A stretch of 64,000 nucleotides of DNA, taken from assembly GCF_000003815.2 (NCBI RefSeq), contig NC_049996.1:10343545-10407544 (forward strand), read 5' to 3'. This document shows, in pieces, positions 36,288-48,793 of the stretch (the first letter of the stretch is position 1; each line of letters begins with the position of its first letter). Made by a program: the position numbers and the translations under genes. The notes under the pieces were generated by a model. It was not told where the DNA came from. It saw only the letters and a program-made list of their open reading frames with translations, and ran no database searches. The stretch comes from Branchiostoma floridae (lineage: Eukaryota; Chordata; Leptocardii; Amphioxiformes; Branchiostomatidae).

Positions 36288-39045
36288 CTCTTGCTTCCCC
36301 TCACGCCGTCCTCTCATTTCGCCTGTTACCCGACTTCTCAGACCCTAACCTTCTCCAATACTCAAATCTTACTCCAATACTCACATCTTACTCTTCGATC
36401 CCATTTCTTCCCTTCACCATCCTTTACCACTGGAAGAATAGCTGGCAATGAATAAAATCAAAGTCAAAGTCACTGTGCTACTCTCCCCCCTCGCCTCTTG
36501 CCGGGTTTTCCGTTGATCTTCAGCGTATAGGAAAAAACACTTTACTCTGTGACGCTACTTTATCGGGTTACACTTTCTGGCCCTTAGGAGGCTGGACTCC
36601 TGTTGCAATTGGGACATCGACGGTCCTTCCGGCTGCCGCATGGGGTGTATCTGCGGTTTGGCGGGAAACAGCTGCCTTGGTTCAGCCTGCCGCCCCACGG
36701 GGCAGAGGGTGGCATGGGCGGGTATGGTGGGGGACCCAGGTGGGTGATCCGGGGCTTGCCTGACAGCACCCTACTGTGCCCTCAGGGGTGCCGTTGCTCT
36801 CTCTTTCTCCCTCGCTAGGCGACCCTCTTCCTTGGTCTGGACCATCTTCCAGACCTCTCTGCCGATGCCCTTCAGCGTCGTGTTCCCATATACATTTCGT
36901 GGGCGGTGGTCCAGCTAACGAGTTTTCTGTGTTTCGCCCGCCCCGCCTTGCTCAGGACGCAAACCATCTTCAAGGGATACATGAATGTTGGGATCGAGGC
37001 ACACCTCTCGTAGCTTTCTCAGATCGAATTCGACCTGCACCGAATCGTCCAGGCACAACGTAGAATCAACATAGAGGGGGAAATTGTCAAAAACATGCCG
37101 AACTCTGCCTGGGGCCAATTAGCCATGTGCCGTCAGCATGACGGGCCTTTTCGTCACACCGGCCTTCTCAAAGAGTGTGCCACATTCCGAACCAAAGATG
37201 CGTGTAACTGATAAGACTGGCTGTAGCCAAAAGACGGGATCCTTTGTCTAGGCACCTCCTTGGTCTAGGGCATCTGGAAAAGTAGTTTACGTCGAAAGCA
37301 AACGCATATTGAATTTGGAGGGAAATCTGTCTCTACCGATTCCGTACTCAGAATGATACGAAAACCAGCAAGAGGCAGAGGGGGGAAACAGAGGGGGCAC
37401 AATTGGAATGTGCCGTTTTATCCCGGCCCGAAACGGCCAGATTCGGGGTGTCTGAATCGAGAAAACCTGTAAAAAGGGTCTTTTTTTTTTTCTTTTTTTC
37501 GTTACCGATTACATCACTGAGCCTCCGGTCACCCTCGAACTAGTATCACTGTGAAATGAAAATACTCTCGTGCTAAAAATACATGAGTTCTTTGGGTTGG
37601 ACCGCCCGTATCCGGCTTCCTGGGCCTTACATCGACACACATGCGGGAAAAACCTACCCGGTTCGGTTCGGTAAAATTCGCACTTCAATTACACCCTGCG
37701 GGAAAACTGCCCGGTCCAGGCGACGCAAAAAAAATTGTACAGCATGTCAATGCGTTTACCAACCATATCTGCGGGTACTTCCCGGACCAGGTAACGTTTG
37801 TCTCACATCACATCAGAATATGACCAAATATGCCTGCGGGTACTTCCCGGACCAGGTAGCGTTTTGTCACGTCATCTCAGCACATGACCAAATACACCTG
37901 CGGGTACTTCCCGGACCAGGTAACGTTTGTCTTACATCACATCAGAATATGACCGAATATGCCTGCGGGTACTTCCCGGACCAGGTAGCGTTTGTCTCAC
38001 ATCATCTCAGCACCCGACCAGATACATCTGCGGGTACTTCCCGGACCAGGTAACGTTTATCTTACATCACATCAGCACATGGCCAAATATGCCTGCGGGT
38101 ACTTCCCGGACCAGGTAGCGTTTGTCTCACATCACATCAGAATATGACCAAATACACCTGCGGGTACTTCCCGGACCAGGTAACGTTTGTCTCACATCAC
38201 ATCAGAATATGACCAAATACACCTGCGGGTACTTCCCGGACCAAGTAACGTTTGTCTCACATCACATCAGCATACGACCAAACATGCCTGCGGGTACTTC
38301 CCGGACCAGGTAACGTTTTCTTACATCACATCAGCACATGGCCAAATGTGCCTGCGGGTACTTCCCGGACCAGGTCTTACAACGTATCAGAACAGCGTCC
38401 AAAACATGCCTATGACAAAGTAAAACCTGCCTGGACCAGGCGACCTAATCAATCAAATCACCCCTGTCGGAGCTGTCCACGTCCGAGCTCGCAAAAGGCC
38501 GCCTCTTTTTCGTCGGGGCTTGCCGGGCAATGGTCCCGGCAGGTTTCGCACGAGCCGCCCGCTGCTGGTGGTCGCTTGACCTGGGTGTTGGACGCCGCGG
38601 CCGGGTTGTCTGACATGACCTGCACAGGGGCCTGTGCAGCGCACTTGGCCCCCTTTCGTGGCGCTCACCTCCTGGCCGTCTGGGAAACCCTTCGCCGCCA
38701 GGATGGCGAAGCGGGCGAGGCGGGTAACGGACTGCCAGCTGCTCTGGTTCCGTCCCGCCATCCGGACCGGGGCCTCCGGCGGTTCTCCTGTGAGGGCTCC
38801 GATCCTGCCTAGGATCTGTTGGGGTTCCAGTTGAAAGGAAACGTCAGCATCAAGCAAGCCAGCGTAGCCACGTTGGCGTCCCGGGTCTGCCGAAAACAAG
38901 TTGACAACGCTGCGCCCGACCAAGGTTGCCTCTGGGCGTAGAATCGGAGCGGCCATGGGTGCGTCCGTACTGTGTCGACGACAACCGACGGACTGACAGG
39001 TCGGTATCACCTTGCCCCTAACTACACGCAAAGGATGTTGGGATA
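36158..39045. repeat. 67-bp direct repeats bounding a 2.8-kb GC-rich island
   Basis: The block beginning CGACAACCGACGGACTGACA and ending GGATGTTGGGATA occurs at 36158-36224 and at 38979-39045, apparently identical and in the same orientation. Between them lie GC-rich sequence and the 65-bp satellite. Identical direct repeats around a unit could be long-terminal-like repeats, a segmental duplication, or two inserts of one element. A minus-strand open frame of 260 codons (38453-39235) overlaps the right copy; no domain is recognised, so it is not called as a gene. Confidence 0.75.
37760..38400. repeat. 65-bp satellite, ten copies
   Basis: GCGGGTACTTCCCGGACCAG recurs at 37771, 37836, 37900, 37965, 38030, 38095, 38160, 38225, 38290 and 38355, a spacing of 65 bp (64 once). 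Units also share ACATCACATCAGAATATGAC-type middles with alternating variants (GTAACG/GTAGCG; AATATGCC/AATACACC). Diverged relatives border the array (about 37640-37720 and 38415-38440). 65 is not a multiple of three, so open frames across the array rotate and are not genes. Confidence 0.95.
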
Positions 39046-41690
39046 ACCAATCCATCAACCCACGGCAGAAGGTACTGGGTCTTGTCTGATCTTGTCTGGA
39101 CCTGGATGTTGTGAGAACACATGTGACGGTACGGCTTTTCTGCATGACGCACCGGGAAGGAATCCAGCGGGTTGACTCCAGGGGAGCGATGACGACAGGC
39201 ACGTTTCCTCCTGACAACCTCAGATAGCCCGTCACGTAAACAACTTTCCCTCACACTTATAATATACAACCTGCTTCAACCACTGCCTTGAGATGTAGTG
39301 ATACATCAAAACCACAGAAGAGTGCTGAAGATTTATGAAGAGATAGTCCGGTGTATTTTTAGAGAGGGTGGAGTGAGTTCACGGAAGCAGTTCAGGCCGT
39401 GCCCACAGTGTCGACCTGCCCTATTCCCGCCATTCTTTCCGCGCGCCTCCCCATCTGGACCGGGTTAAGGTGCTAAGTGAAAAGTCGTGAGAATGTGAGA
39501 GAGAAGCCGCACAGGCTACACAGCTCTCTACTTTGTGTGGCAGCAGCACGGCGGATCGTCTTCTCCTCTTGGCTTGAGTACTCACAGAGACCGGGGCGGC
39601 AACTGGAACTGGTCAAGGTAAGAGACCTTTGTGGTTTAGGAGAGGGCAAGTCTAAGTCGTGAACTTTGTGTGGAGGGATTGGAAACTATTTGGAGACATT
39701 GCTACAAAGGAGATAGCTTTCTGTGGCTGCTTTACCGAGCGCGCTGGCTGGCCTGAGGATCTGGCCTGACGCCGCCGTATGGTCTTGATAAGGGCCCCGC
39801 TCAGGAAGAAACAGGGACCGAGGGGTCTATCAACTCATTCGGGACATTTTGTTCCTTGAGCAAATGGGTAAAATTGTACCTCATGACATGCGTTTTCAGA
39901 CTTTCAACGCACACAGTATACTGTTAGGTTTGCATACATGGTAGAGTTTTCCGTATCTTCGTTTTGAATCTCGACAATATCACATTTTTGTCCTGCACCA
40001 TTGCAGTAGACCCTAATCAGTTGCATGTTCTTCGTTCCCTGATGAGGTTTCTCCAACAAAAACAAAGACCGACCAATTGCAGGACTAGATGTGAGGAGAT
40101 CGTTGCAATACACTGGTTATCTATCGTAGTGATCTGGAGCTTTGAAATCTCCGTCCCTCTCTCAAATGTGGCAATCACTGAGCCCGTAATACTTTGGGGC
40201 CTGTCAAGGTTGGAGGAGGTTTGGTGATCTACACCCAAACAAACGGGTAAACCATGCCGGTCTGAACTACGCCCGGAACTGCCAGAGAATGTGTTTTATA
40301 GTGATCTGCGGAGGATCAGAAACGTTCTTTGACAAGTTTTACCAAGTTTCAGACATTTGTGTCCGTGTTCTCGCAGCTCTTAAATGCGCGGTCTGTTTGT
40401 CGTCTTTGTAAACAGGGCTGTGCTTATCTTGGTAGCAATCTCAACTACTGAATCTGTTGGAACAACAACAAATATTTTCATGACGTCATCTTGGATATCA
40501 TCATCGACAATCAGCTTTCTGGCTGTCTCTCTAGTTGATACTTATGATAAAGGAGGATTCGGTGACATTCTTTTATGCATCTGCTTAGCTTTTTCTGCTA
40601 GCTGCTTTTGTACTACAGACATGTATTGTTGTTGCGTCATCTGACAAACTAGCTTTTGTACATGTGACTGATTTTGTGTCCAGGATAGAAATGCTTCGTT
40701 GCTCGCTCATTGAGATGTAGTGGTCCCTACTTTTGTTACCGTTTAGTAGATTTTCGAAAATCAATCGGGTTTCCATGGATGCACGGAGACATTCGGAGCC
40801 TTTAATTCACTAGCCTGTTATCACATCACGGGGAGGCCTGAAAACGGTGGTTAGTCCGTCAATGACCAATGATTATGCGAGGACCTGCCTGGCTGGTGGG
40901 TCTGTTTAACCTGTGCCTCCTGGACGTCTATAAGACTATAAGGGAGTCATTATGGCAAATTTTCACATCCTTGCAGATGTACTGCAGGGGTGAAGAAACA
41001 GCGTTTGTTTTTCCTCCAGACCAGAAGAAAGACGGTAGCAGGAAGGAAGTAGGCCTGTGGGACCGCGTTAAACACAGCTCAACGACTACTAAATGGACTT
41101 TAACGAGTTTGATTGCTTCTAACAGACGGGCTGGTGTCTCTGATGGAGGAAGGGGCGTGTTTTAGTTTTGATTTACTAGGTGTTTTGTATCTAGTGTTCA
41201 TACCGTGCAAATCGTTTTCGTCATTGGGAACAGAGCACCCACAGAGCACTCTTACCTGGATGTCTAACCTTCATCGACATACTCAAAGCACACTTTGCTT
41301 GCTTTGACATGCTGAGCCCGGCAAGCCTGTGTAGCTGGCCTTGTAGCGGGCAGTTAAAGCGCTGACGGCTTCAGCCACCTTGAAGTTGTCTGCCCTGCTT
41401 CCTGGTGACGTCTATGATCTAACAGTTGTGTCGGGAACCGGGTTCAGTGAGCGGGACTCGCGGCAGTAAGTTTCAGTCCACGTCAGGAATTGTTGAAACC
41501 AGCAGGCACGTTCTCCCGGCAGGTCAGCGACACTTACGATTGGTATGTTATCTTTGCTTGTGATGGGTTTCAACCATTGCGTTGAATTTATTGTGAAAGT
41601 CTGCCCCACAGGCAGGGTTATATTGTTTTGTTGATTCTAAAGCTTTGCAAGCTTGTCTTCGTTGATGGCACTAATGCCTGTTGGGCAGTG
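39046..41690. other. Intergenic DNA; orphan splice donor at 39617
   Basis: No supported gene. At 39480-39616 a GC-balanced stretch ends TCAAG|GTAAGAGA, a consensus donor, just downstream of a CG-rich patch (39430-39460); it might be a noncoding first exon on the plus strand. Nothing else recognised. Confidence 0.3.
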
Positions 41691-41700
41691 GAAGTCTGTC

Positions 41701-41793
41701 TAGCCTGGTATCCAAACCTAAAAGCTCACCCATTTTGCGGAGAGGACAGAAGAGATTCGGGTCGGGAGCTACAATAGGTTTGGATACTAGACA
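41701..41793. mobile_element. 93-bp MITE (TAGCCTGG family)
   Basis: It begins TAGCCTGGTATCCAAACC and ends GGTTTGGATACTAGACA, an inverted repeat. AAGTCTGTC flanks both sides (41692-41700, 41794-41802), a perfect 9-bp match. Confidence 0.8.
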
Positions 41794-41848
41794 AAGTCTG
41801 TCAACTTTTCCTTATTCCTTGCCTCCTTGGAGGAAACTAGATTTTGTA

Positions 41849-41978
41849 TAGCCTGGATGCTAGCCATCCGATCTGATAGTATGTTCCTCATTGAACGCCG
41901 ACCCATTCTAGCATGCAGGATGCAATGTTTAGGAGCTGCTTGAAGCTAGGAACGATGGCTTCTACTAGTTCTAGGCTA
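41849..41978. mobile_element. 130-bp MITE (TAGCCTGG family), decayed
   Basis: It begins TAGCCTGGATGCTAGCC and ends CTAGTTCTAGGCTA. The flanks GATTTTGTA and AATCTTGTA agree at 7 of 9 positions. Confidence 0.65.
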
Positions 41979-42140
41979 AATCTTGTAGTGAGGGCCGTGT
42001 TGATCATAGATACCTTCACAAATTTTGAGGTTGAGTAGCACCACATTTTGTCAGTACTGCAACTCTAAAGCCCCTCCCCAATGTCATGGTTTATCCGTTG
42101 TTTTTCCGCTGCAAAAATGGTCGTACTTGAAGCTGGTATG

Positions 42141-42325
42141 CACTGCACTTGGGGAACCGGTGCGGCGCTACGGAGTTCGTTCATGATCACTGCAGCACTG
42201 TTGTGTTATTTTTGCCGATTTTTTTATAATCGCGTAATACGTAAAAGTATGGCGCAAATCGGAAAAAAATTACACGCGCATGAGATTCGTCCCCGCAGTG
42301 CCGCACCGGTGCCCCAAGTTCAGTG
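42141..42325. mobile_element. 185-bp foldback MITE with CACTG ends
   Basis: The left end CACTGCACTTGGGGAACCGG and the right end (reverse complement CACTGAACTTGGGGCACCGG, then TGCGGC) pair over about 27 bp. The interior is a second inverted repeat (TTTTTGCCGATTTTTTTATA against CGCAAATCGGAAAAAAA). The target duplication is not clear. Confidence 0.75.
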
Positions 42326-43118
42326 AGATATCTCTGCATTCTTCATCCCAGAGCTTGCTACAAGCTTCTATCATGATCACCTGGTAGAGGTGTCTAACCC
42401 AACCTGTGCGGATGCGAGATACCCAGAACTCTGATAATAGTTGTAGCTGGCAGTCATGACAGAGTCAATTTGGAAAGACCACAATCGCTACATAGTCGGC
42501 ACATTGTTGTACAAACATCACTGCCCTCCCCGTAAAGATCAAGGCCAGGCAGATACCTGATCTCAATCTGGAAACACTTACAAACTCCAAATTATCTCAT
42601 TTGGGGATTTCTGACTCGCTGCCAATTACATGTAATGAGTCGATGGATCCTTGTGTAAGATCAATTTGACATCGATGAATCAATTGTGAAAATGTGTGTA
42701 GCCTGCAATTCTGTCTTCTTAGAGTTTTTGTGGAATCACGATAAAGATATGATAGCTTGGGCGCAATTTACCCGCACACTCGCAAAGCAAGCTCTGTCTG
42801 TCACATTCAAATATAACGTTACACGTACTATATGAAAGATTTTCATCTCCTAGATATATGGAAGCTACGGTAGACTAAATAGGACGGCACCCAGGCTTAC
42901 ATATAGGTGGTTCGGACATCCCAAATGACCAGGGCTCGTTATGTACCTGTTTTTGCTACCCACTTATCCGGGCAGTCAAACTCCAGGAGCCGGGGCGTCC
43001 TACAGTGTGGCTCCTTCATTAAGCCGACCCCATGGGCCCGCGGGATTTACAACTCTACCCACCAGAACATCGTTTTTTTCCGGGGAGACATCACACCACA
43101 GCGGGCTCAGACCCCGTG

Positions 43119-43274
43119 TAGCCTGGATACCAGACTCCGTTCCGATCTCAATGATATCTATCAGGGGGGCTGTTGTAGAACTTCCTTGGGGGCATGTTGG
43201 CCATTTTGGCCCTAGAGCCGAGGAGTTGTGCTGTATAAATATAGGCCCTGGAAACAGTCTGGCATCCAAGCTCA
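43119..43274. mobile_element. 156-bp MITE (TAGCCTGG family)
   Basis: It begins TAGCCTGGATACCAGACT; the end read on the other strand is TGAGCTTGGATGCCAGACTG. ACCCCGTG flanks both sides (43111-43118, 43275-43282), a perfect 8-bp duplication. Confidence 0.75.
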
Positions 43275-44585
43275 ACCCCGTGACAACCACCAAAACTTGG
43301 AGTCCAGTCTTGTTAGCTCCAAACGCTTCAAACGGTTGCTATCCCAGTGTGTAGTGAACGTTAGAAGCGGACTGAAACTAACATGATTGGACATGCGTAT
43401 GGCCTTCGTCAAACTATTTACCTCCCAGAAACTGCTATAAATTTAAATAACAGAAGGCTGTAAAAGTTTTTGGGAAAGAGGTAAAGGCTGATAAATACGG
43501 TAAACAGTGTTCGTCGACAAGTTAACTGCGCAGTAACAGCAATGACCATTAGAAAACCGTCCATCAAAGACAGTCACAGAGTTGAACGTTAGGTTGAATC
43601 GTGCAAATTGACCAAATTTACTTCGTTTTGACATTGTTTCTATCTCTTTGGTGTCATTGCTATTGTTGTTGCAGTCTAGGTAATGCGTCAGTAAAGAATT
43701 CGTAATAAACAACATTGATATGAAATTTGGTATGAGGTAAGGTATTGTCTATTGAACAATTTAAGTCGCAGTCATTAAGATTTTTTGCCCCTGGCGGCTT
43801 TCCTTGGTGCTACAGCAGACATTCCGCTTGTTTCTATTTCATTGAATTTCAATGCTCAGCACTTCGGTACGGTAGAGTTCAAGTAGTAAAGAAAAGCTTG
43901 GTAACTTCAGTTGTTGTTGCTTTGTATTGAATCAAACGTATCAGAGGATACAGCACTACCATACCATTACAACACTCCCTTTTGCTACTTCTTCATGTAA
44001 AGACTTTTCGTTTGAAGCTTTCGGCGGACAGAGCGGATGTGAGTATGTCCAGCAGTGACAGGCCTTTAGGCCATGGTGTACAAGCATCCGTCCTATCCGG
44101 GCAGCCATCTGAGGCTGAGCCGTCAGACTTTCCTCTCCAGGATGCTGGAAATCAGAAACACTTGTGTTTGATTAACGTAAGGGTGTACCTTACCCGGTAT
44201 TTGTCCCACTTACTGTTACAGAATCCGATGTAGAGCAAACATTCGCCTGTTGTGTATCGTTGGTCCTTGCAAACGTATTCTCTACTTTTCTCTGAGAGTC
44301 TGAATTCCTGGCGAAAGTTTGTCCATCTTTTGTATTTGCTTTGACAGATGTAACATCCTCGTTATGAAAACTGTTGGCCCAACGAGGCATAACAGACTAC
44401 CAAACACGATACGGTGGCGGCACGGTTCATGTCTCTGGATAAACCCGCAGCAGGCTGGGACCACATGTCCCACGGAGCCGGGGAACGAGAGCTATGCTTG
44501 GCGGTCACGTGCACACAGTCCAAGGTCGCATGCTGTCGTCTGACAGAAGAAGCGAAGTTAGTCCTAGAATTCTTAAAACTCCCTT
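43275..44585. other. Intergenic DNA, no supported gene
   Basis: Short open frames only, without motifs or convincing splice sites. Confidence 0.5.
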
Positions 44586-45834
44586 TTAGGCTTAGGTCAC
44601 AATTCGAAAAAGGGGCCCTGCCGGGCAATTCACGGGCTGTTTTTTGGCACTTTCGGGCGTGACCCCTGCGTTGCCCTGTGGGACACCTCGCGGCTGCCGG
44701 GGTATTTTGAGGCCCGGCCGGGACCCTGGTTCAATTTAAGTCTGAGTTAAAATGAACCAGGGACCCGCTCGTACAACCACCCCGCGACCTAATCGTGACA
44801 ACACCGAGATGGACCCCTCCGGTTGCCGGCAGTCTGTCGGAATAAATTCGTTACGTCAAAGACCAGGTTTACGGAATAAAAGTGTGTAATTCATAACACC
44901 GGGTCAAATATGTGACGTCACAGATCACGTGAAAGGACAAAAGCCGTGAACTTACACGTATCACACAGTTCTCGTATTACAGTGGAGTTAAGTGCATAGC
45001 GCTATACCAAGGGAAAGGAGAAGACCAGGGGAAACAGCCCTTAGCCCACTAGGCAGGCGGAAGAATTCAGCAACAGAAACTTCTGCAGACAAGGGCTGAA
45101 CAGAGGGGGATAGGACAACACACCACGCAACAGACCACATAATAGGCTGCATCACTGAGAAGCAGGACGAACAGATAGCCTCCTTCATAGAAAGCTTCTA
45201 TGTTTTTTACGATATTACAACCCCAGACTATAGAAACAAGCTGAAGAAAGATGTTTGGCTGAAGAAGGACGTTTCCTCTGCAATTGGCCGACGGAACGCC
45301 AAACTTGCAGTCATTCGGACCCATAAGCCATTTTTTTTCGTTTTACAAATATAAAAATATAGGCCTCAACAGTTTGGCAAGTCATCCGCCGACATTAAAA
45401 ATTCCAGTAACATGTTTATTTAGTTTAGTTTAGAAACGTAACAGTGCCGCACGTCAGTGCGAGTGCGAGGAAAAGTTGGCGAAAAAAACCGTGCCGCAGT
45501 GAACGGACCCCGACGTACCGCACCAGTACTCCAAGTTCAATGATGTACTACCTTAAGTGAATGCAGGCAATGCTTGTTTTTATACCCCTTAAAGAGTGCC
45601 CACCAGGAGCCTGCCTGGTTCCCTGCCGTTGTTAACAGGGCATGCGGCAGGGACATGCGGCAGGGACCCTACANNNNNNNNNNNNNNNNNNNNNNNNNNN
45701 NNNNNNNNNNNNNNNNNNNNNNNNNNNNNNNNNNNNNNNNNNNNNNNNNNNNNNNNNNNNNNNNNNNNNNNNNAGAGCCCGGCCGGGGCTACATCCCTGA
45801 CGGGCACCGGGCCAATTGTGACCCTAGCCTTAGA
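44586..45834. mobile_element. Possible element with TTAGGTCACAATT ends, interrupted by the assembly gap
   Basis: TTTAGGCTTAGGTCACAATT at the left and AATTGTGACCCTAGCCTTAG at the right form an inverted repeat (about 15 of 18 positions pair). A near-palindrome, CCCTGGTTCA...TGAACCAGGG, lies inside (44724-44762). A half-copy of the 42141-42325 element (CCGCACCAGTACTCCAAGTT) sits at about 45430-45545. Because of the gap, the two ends may belong to two elements. Confidence 0.4.
45674..45773. other. Assembly gap (100 N)
   Basis: Exactly 100 N, the usual placeholder for a gap of unknown size. The left flank carries the direct repeat CATGCGGCAGGGAC twice, so a collapsed tandem repeat may explain the gap. 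Confidence 0.99.
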
Positions 45835-45889
45835 CTTCAAAAATAGCCCACCTATGAGTCAGTTTGTTTCCAACTTGTGGGAGTCTTTA

Positions 45890-46170
45890 CTCACTTTTCA
45901 CTCGCCCTGTTCTCTCTCTCTCTGCGTGTCTCCTTTCTTCTCTCTACCTCCACTCTCTCTGTCCGTCTCTACCTCTGTCTCTCTCGCTTTCTTTCCTTTT
46001 TTTTTGGAGTCCGTGCTATCTTTCTCTCACTCACTTGGAGTCCATACGCTGTCTCTCTCTATCTCCCACTCTCACTTTAAATTGTCTCTTTCTCTCTCTA
46101 CCTCCTCTCTCTCTCCTTATCTTCCTCTCTCACTTGGAGCACATACACTCTCCCCTCCCCCACCCCTCCC
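45890..46170. repeat. CT-rich low-complexity tract
   Basis: About 280 bp dominated by CTCTCTCT and variants with interspersed CACTTGGAG blocks (46031, 46131), which suggests expansion from a longer unit. Open frames here are Ser/Leu-rich artefacts. Confidence 0.9.
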
Positions 46171-46600
46171 TCTCTGAATTCCCTTTCACTTCCGTCTCTG
46201 ATGACAATGGCCGCTAAGCAGGGACGTGAACAACTCAAGTAACACCCAATCTCTAAGTCTTTCATATCCGCCTCGGACGTGCCTTTCGGTAGCTAAAAGA
46301 ATGTGGGAGCAAACTTCTAAGATCTCTTAACTGGGTCTGAAGTGTCCTTCAGTGTAGCAGAGTTAACCTTTGCGGACATCAGTGGACATCAATCCTGATC
46401 CTAAACGACTGCCCATCTCGGTGCAGTACAGAAGATGAATGGTCTGTAGGGACAGGGGTACACGTCTCCCGACCTTCACGGTCAACGGGCCACATTCCCG
46501 CCAAACGTGCGTCCAGTTAGCCTGTCAGGATTCACCCTGCACCCGCCTGTTGGAGGCACGAGACGTCCGCTCAGGGACGGGGTCTCACGCCAGTCGTGAC

Positions 46601-46950
46601 ATTGGAATGATTAGGTTGTCATCCTAGATTTATCATTGCGCTCTTTCTTCCTCATGCTCTAAGACAGCAGGTCGCGTGATGAAGTTCGTTCAGAATCACG
46701 CCTGAGAAGCCTTTTTGGAGACTACATTGGAATGATTAGGTTGTCATCCTAGATTTATCGTTGCGCTCTTTCTTCCTCATGCTCTAAGGCAGTAGGTCGC
46801 GTGATGGAGATCGACAAGGAGTAGTATGATAGGCCTTGTTACGAGCCTGCCTTAGAATGATTAAATTATCATCGTAGATTTAGTCTTGTAGTAGCTTGGC
46901 TGCTTGGGTAGCATCCTCCGTAGTAGATCTAACCGCGGGCTCAATATTTC
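46601..46950. repeat. Tandem repeat, period about 124 bp, three or more copies
   Basis: ATTGGAATGATTAGGTTGTC followed by ATCCTAGATTTATC is at 46601, nearly identical at 46725 and diverged at 46851. The blocks CTCTTTCTTCCTCATGCTCT and GGTCGCGTGATG follow in the first two. A weaker fourth relative (GGTCGTGTGATTGAGATCG) is near 47050. Confidence 0.85.
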
Positions 46951-47739
46951 CCCTTGCTAAGGCTAATGGCTACCAAGCGAAAAGATGTACGGAGGATGGT
47001 ACCCAGACTAGTCCAGTCGATCGGCCTAGCTCTCTTCCTCTTAAAAGCAGGTCGTGTGATTGAGATCGTTCCCATGGTTGCAGAGAAGCCTGACAGGCCT
47101 TTTTATAAGGCTATCGGGTCTAATGATAAATCACGATTAGTATAGCCAAATGTATACACATCTGTCCACTGTCTTGTAACAGTTTTCCCGACCCTGTAAG
47201 ATACTACAGCAGATGGTCAGTACGTTTTGTTGACTTGTTTGTGGACAGGACATCTACAGAAGGCAGGAATTATACGAGTTCTTGCTTGATTTTCTTGAAC
47301 GATATGGTCAGAATCCATGAGTGTCTTTGGTCGGTTTCTGACATTGGAAGAGCTTCCTGTAGAAGTGCACGATCGACAAAACTATGCAGCATTGGAGAAG
47401 GTTCGTGCACTCGACTTCTGTCTTCTGTCACCCATGTGGCATCAGGCTGCACGTGACGAATGTTGGACAAGTGGACAGAATTCTCGACCCAGCTGGGAAG
47501 TTTCAGCCCTGCCGTTTGGTGCGTGGGGAGGGATCCGGCAGCACAACAAAAGATTACCATCCACATGTCTCTAAGCTAACCCGTCAGTCACCTTTGGCAT
47601 CACGTTTCCTGCGATCGAAGCACGTTCAGGAACATTTTACAGTCGTGACCGTCATGGCTGTCCACCGCGACACCGGGTCTTGGTCTATATAAAGATTGTC
47701 GCTGGTCTATCAAAGTTAAGTATACGGTGGATAGGCCTT

Positions 47740-47920
47740 TGTGAAAAGATTCGCAAGTGTAGGGACAGCGATAGGGGTTTCTGCTTCCGACATTATTACC
47801 TCAATGAAAATTGAGGTATTGTTTTTGGTGTGTGTGTGGAATGTGTTCACGTGTGTGTTTGTGTCACGGTGTGTGTCTGTGTATGTGTTTCCTGATACAT
47901 ATATTTTTTGGTGCCTAGAA
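47740..47920. repeat. Interspersed repeat with GT-rich core, copy 2
   Basis: TTACCTCAATGAAAATTGAG (a short hairpin) precedes a GTGTGTGTG-rich run; compare 31640-31900. Confidence 0.55.
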
Positions 47921-48793
47921 TCACTTAAACCTCTAGATGTAACGAAATCTGGTAGGTGTGTGGGTCTTGGAAATTTCAAGACATCTTCACCATCAAAACT
48001 CACCCTATGCTTTTAACTATTAGCCGGTTGCCTAGCCAATAACCGGCCACCCTGACTCTGGGACCTGGGTTGAAGCAGATGATTTGATCTCTAGGACGCG
48101 GCAGGATAAGTAAATTGTCTTACTTTCGTCCCTGTTAAGTACACATGTATAAGAGAGGGTGCGTTTACTTTATTGTCGTTTTATCTCTCCAAGTAGAACA
48201 TGACGTGAAGAGAAGTTTAGGGCAAGCGCAGATAATTGAACCAAAATCCGGCCTACGGACTAGGGTTACGGTTTGGGTTTCCAAACGGCTGTTAGCTAAA
48301 TTTTACTGACTGTTTTGCTTTTCTTAGGATAACCAAGCTCAGGCCCTGCCCAGTTTCTTGTCCCAAATTCCGAGGTGAAATCTTGCCGGTGTTAACCCCA
48401 CATACCCCGGCAGGGTTGATCCCTAGCCTCCACCAGGCCTTCCTACGGGAGTATGGGATCGTAGAATTCGGCAAAAAAATTGGCCGACCAACTCCTCTTG
48501 TAGCAAAACTCCCCTGGGAAATTTTTCTCCCTATGAATTATAATAGCCAGCGTAGTCAGTCTGGTACAGACTAGTTTATCCCTTTCATGTATGAGTAGTG
48601 TTCAGCAGGAAGTCTACTCCAGATGGAACCATGGATTCGTTTCCTCCAGGGTTTTACTTCTAGTGGGAAGTTTTGCAAGGTTCACTGGAACTGCAATGTC
48701 ATTGACTTTTAACTTCACCGCCTGTCAATCGTGCACTGGTTGTAAGTGACCAAGCTATATTTCATAGTAATCGTCTTTTGGCAGGGGAATTGT
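47921..48793. other. Intergenic DNA; one exon-like open segment
   Basis: A pyrimidine-rich acceptor-like TTTTCTTAG at 48329 is followed by an open plus-strand frame of about 80 codons ending at 48574. It has no recognised motif and no partner exon, so no gene is called. Confidence 0.25.

Noticed and set aside
37771-38375. Regularly spaced repeats reminiscent of a CRISPR array
   Set aside because: Whole 65-bp units are repeated with no unique spacers, and the sequence is plainly eukaryotic.
37583-38812. Series of plus-strand open frames with CGYFPDQ / LRVLPGPG repeats
   Set aside because: Translation of the 65-bp satellite; since 65 is not a multiple of three, the frame rotates each unit, which is not how a coding repeat behaves.
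38453-39235. 260-codon minus-strand frame in the GC-rich island
   Set aside because: No domain recognised, overlaps a repeated 67-bp block, and GC-rich sequence commonly gives long chance frames; described as a repeat island instead.
42907-43354. Overlapping plus-strand frames of 102 and 137 codons
   Set aside because: They span the MITE at 43119-43274 and show no conserved motif.
45596-46217. Open frames across the N gap and CT tract
   Set aside because: One runs through 100 N and the others translate CTCT low-complexity sequence.
48330-48574. Acceptor-like site followed by an 80-codon open frame
   Set aside because: No partner exon, no donor and no recognised domain; left as an exon-like segment only.
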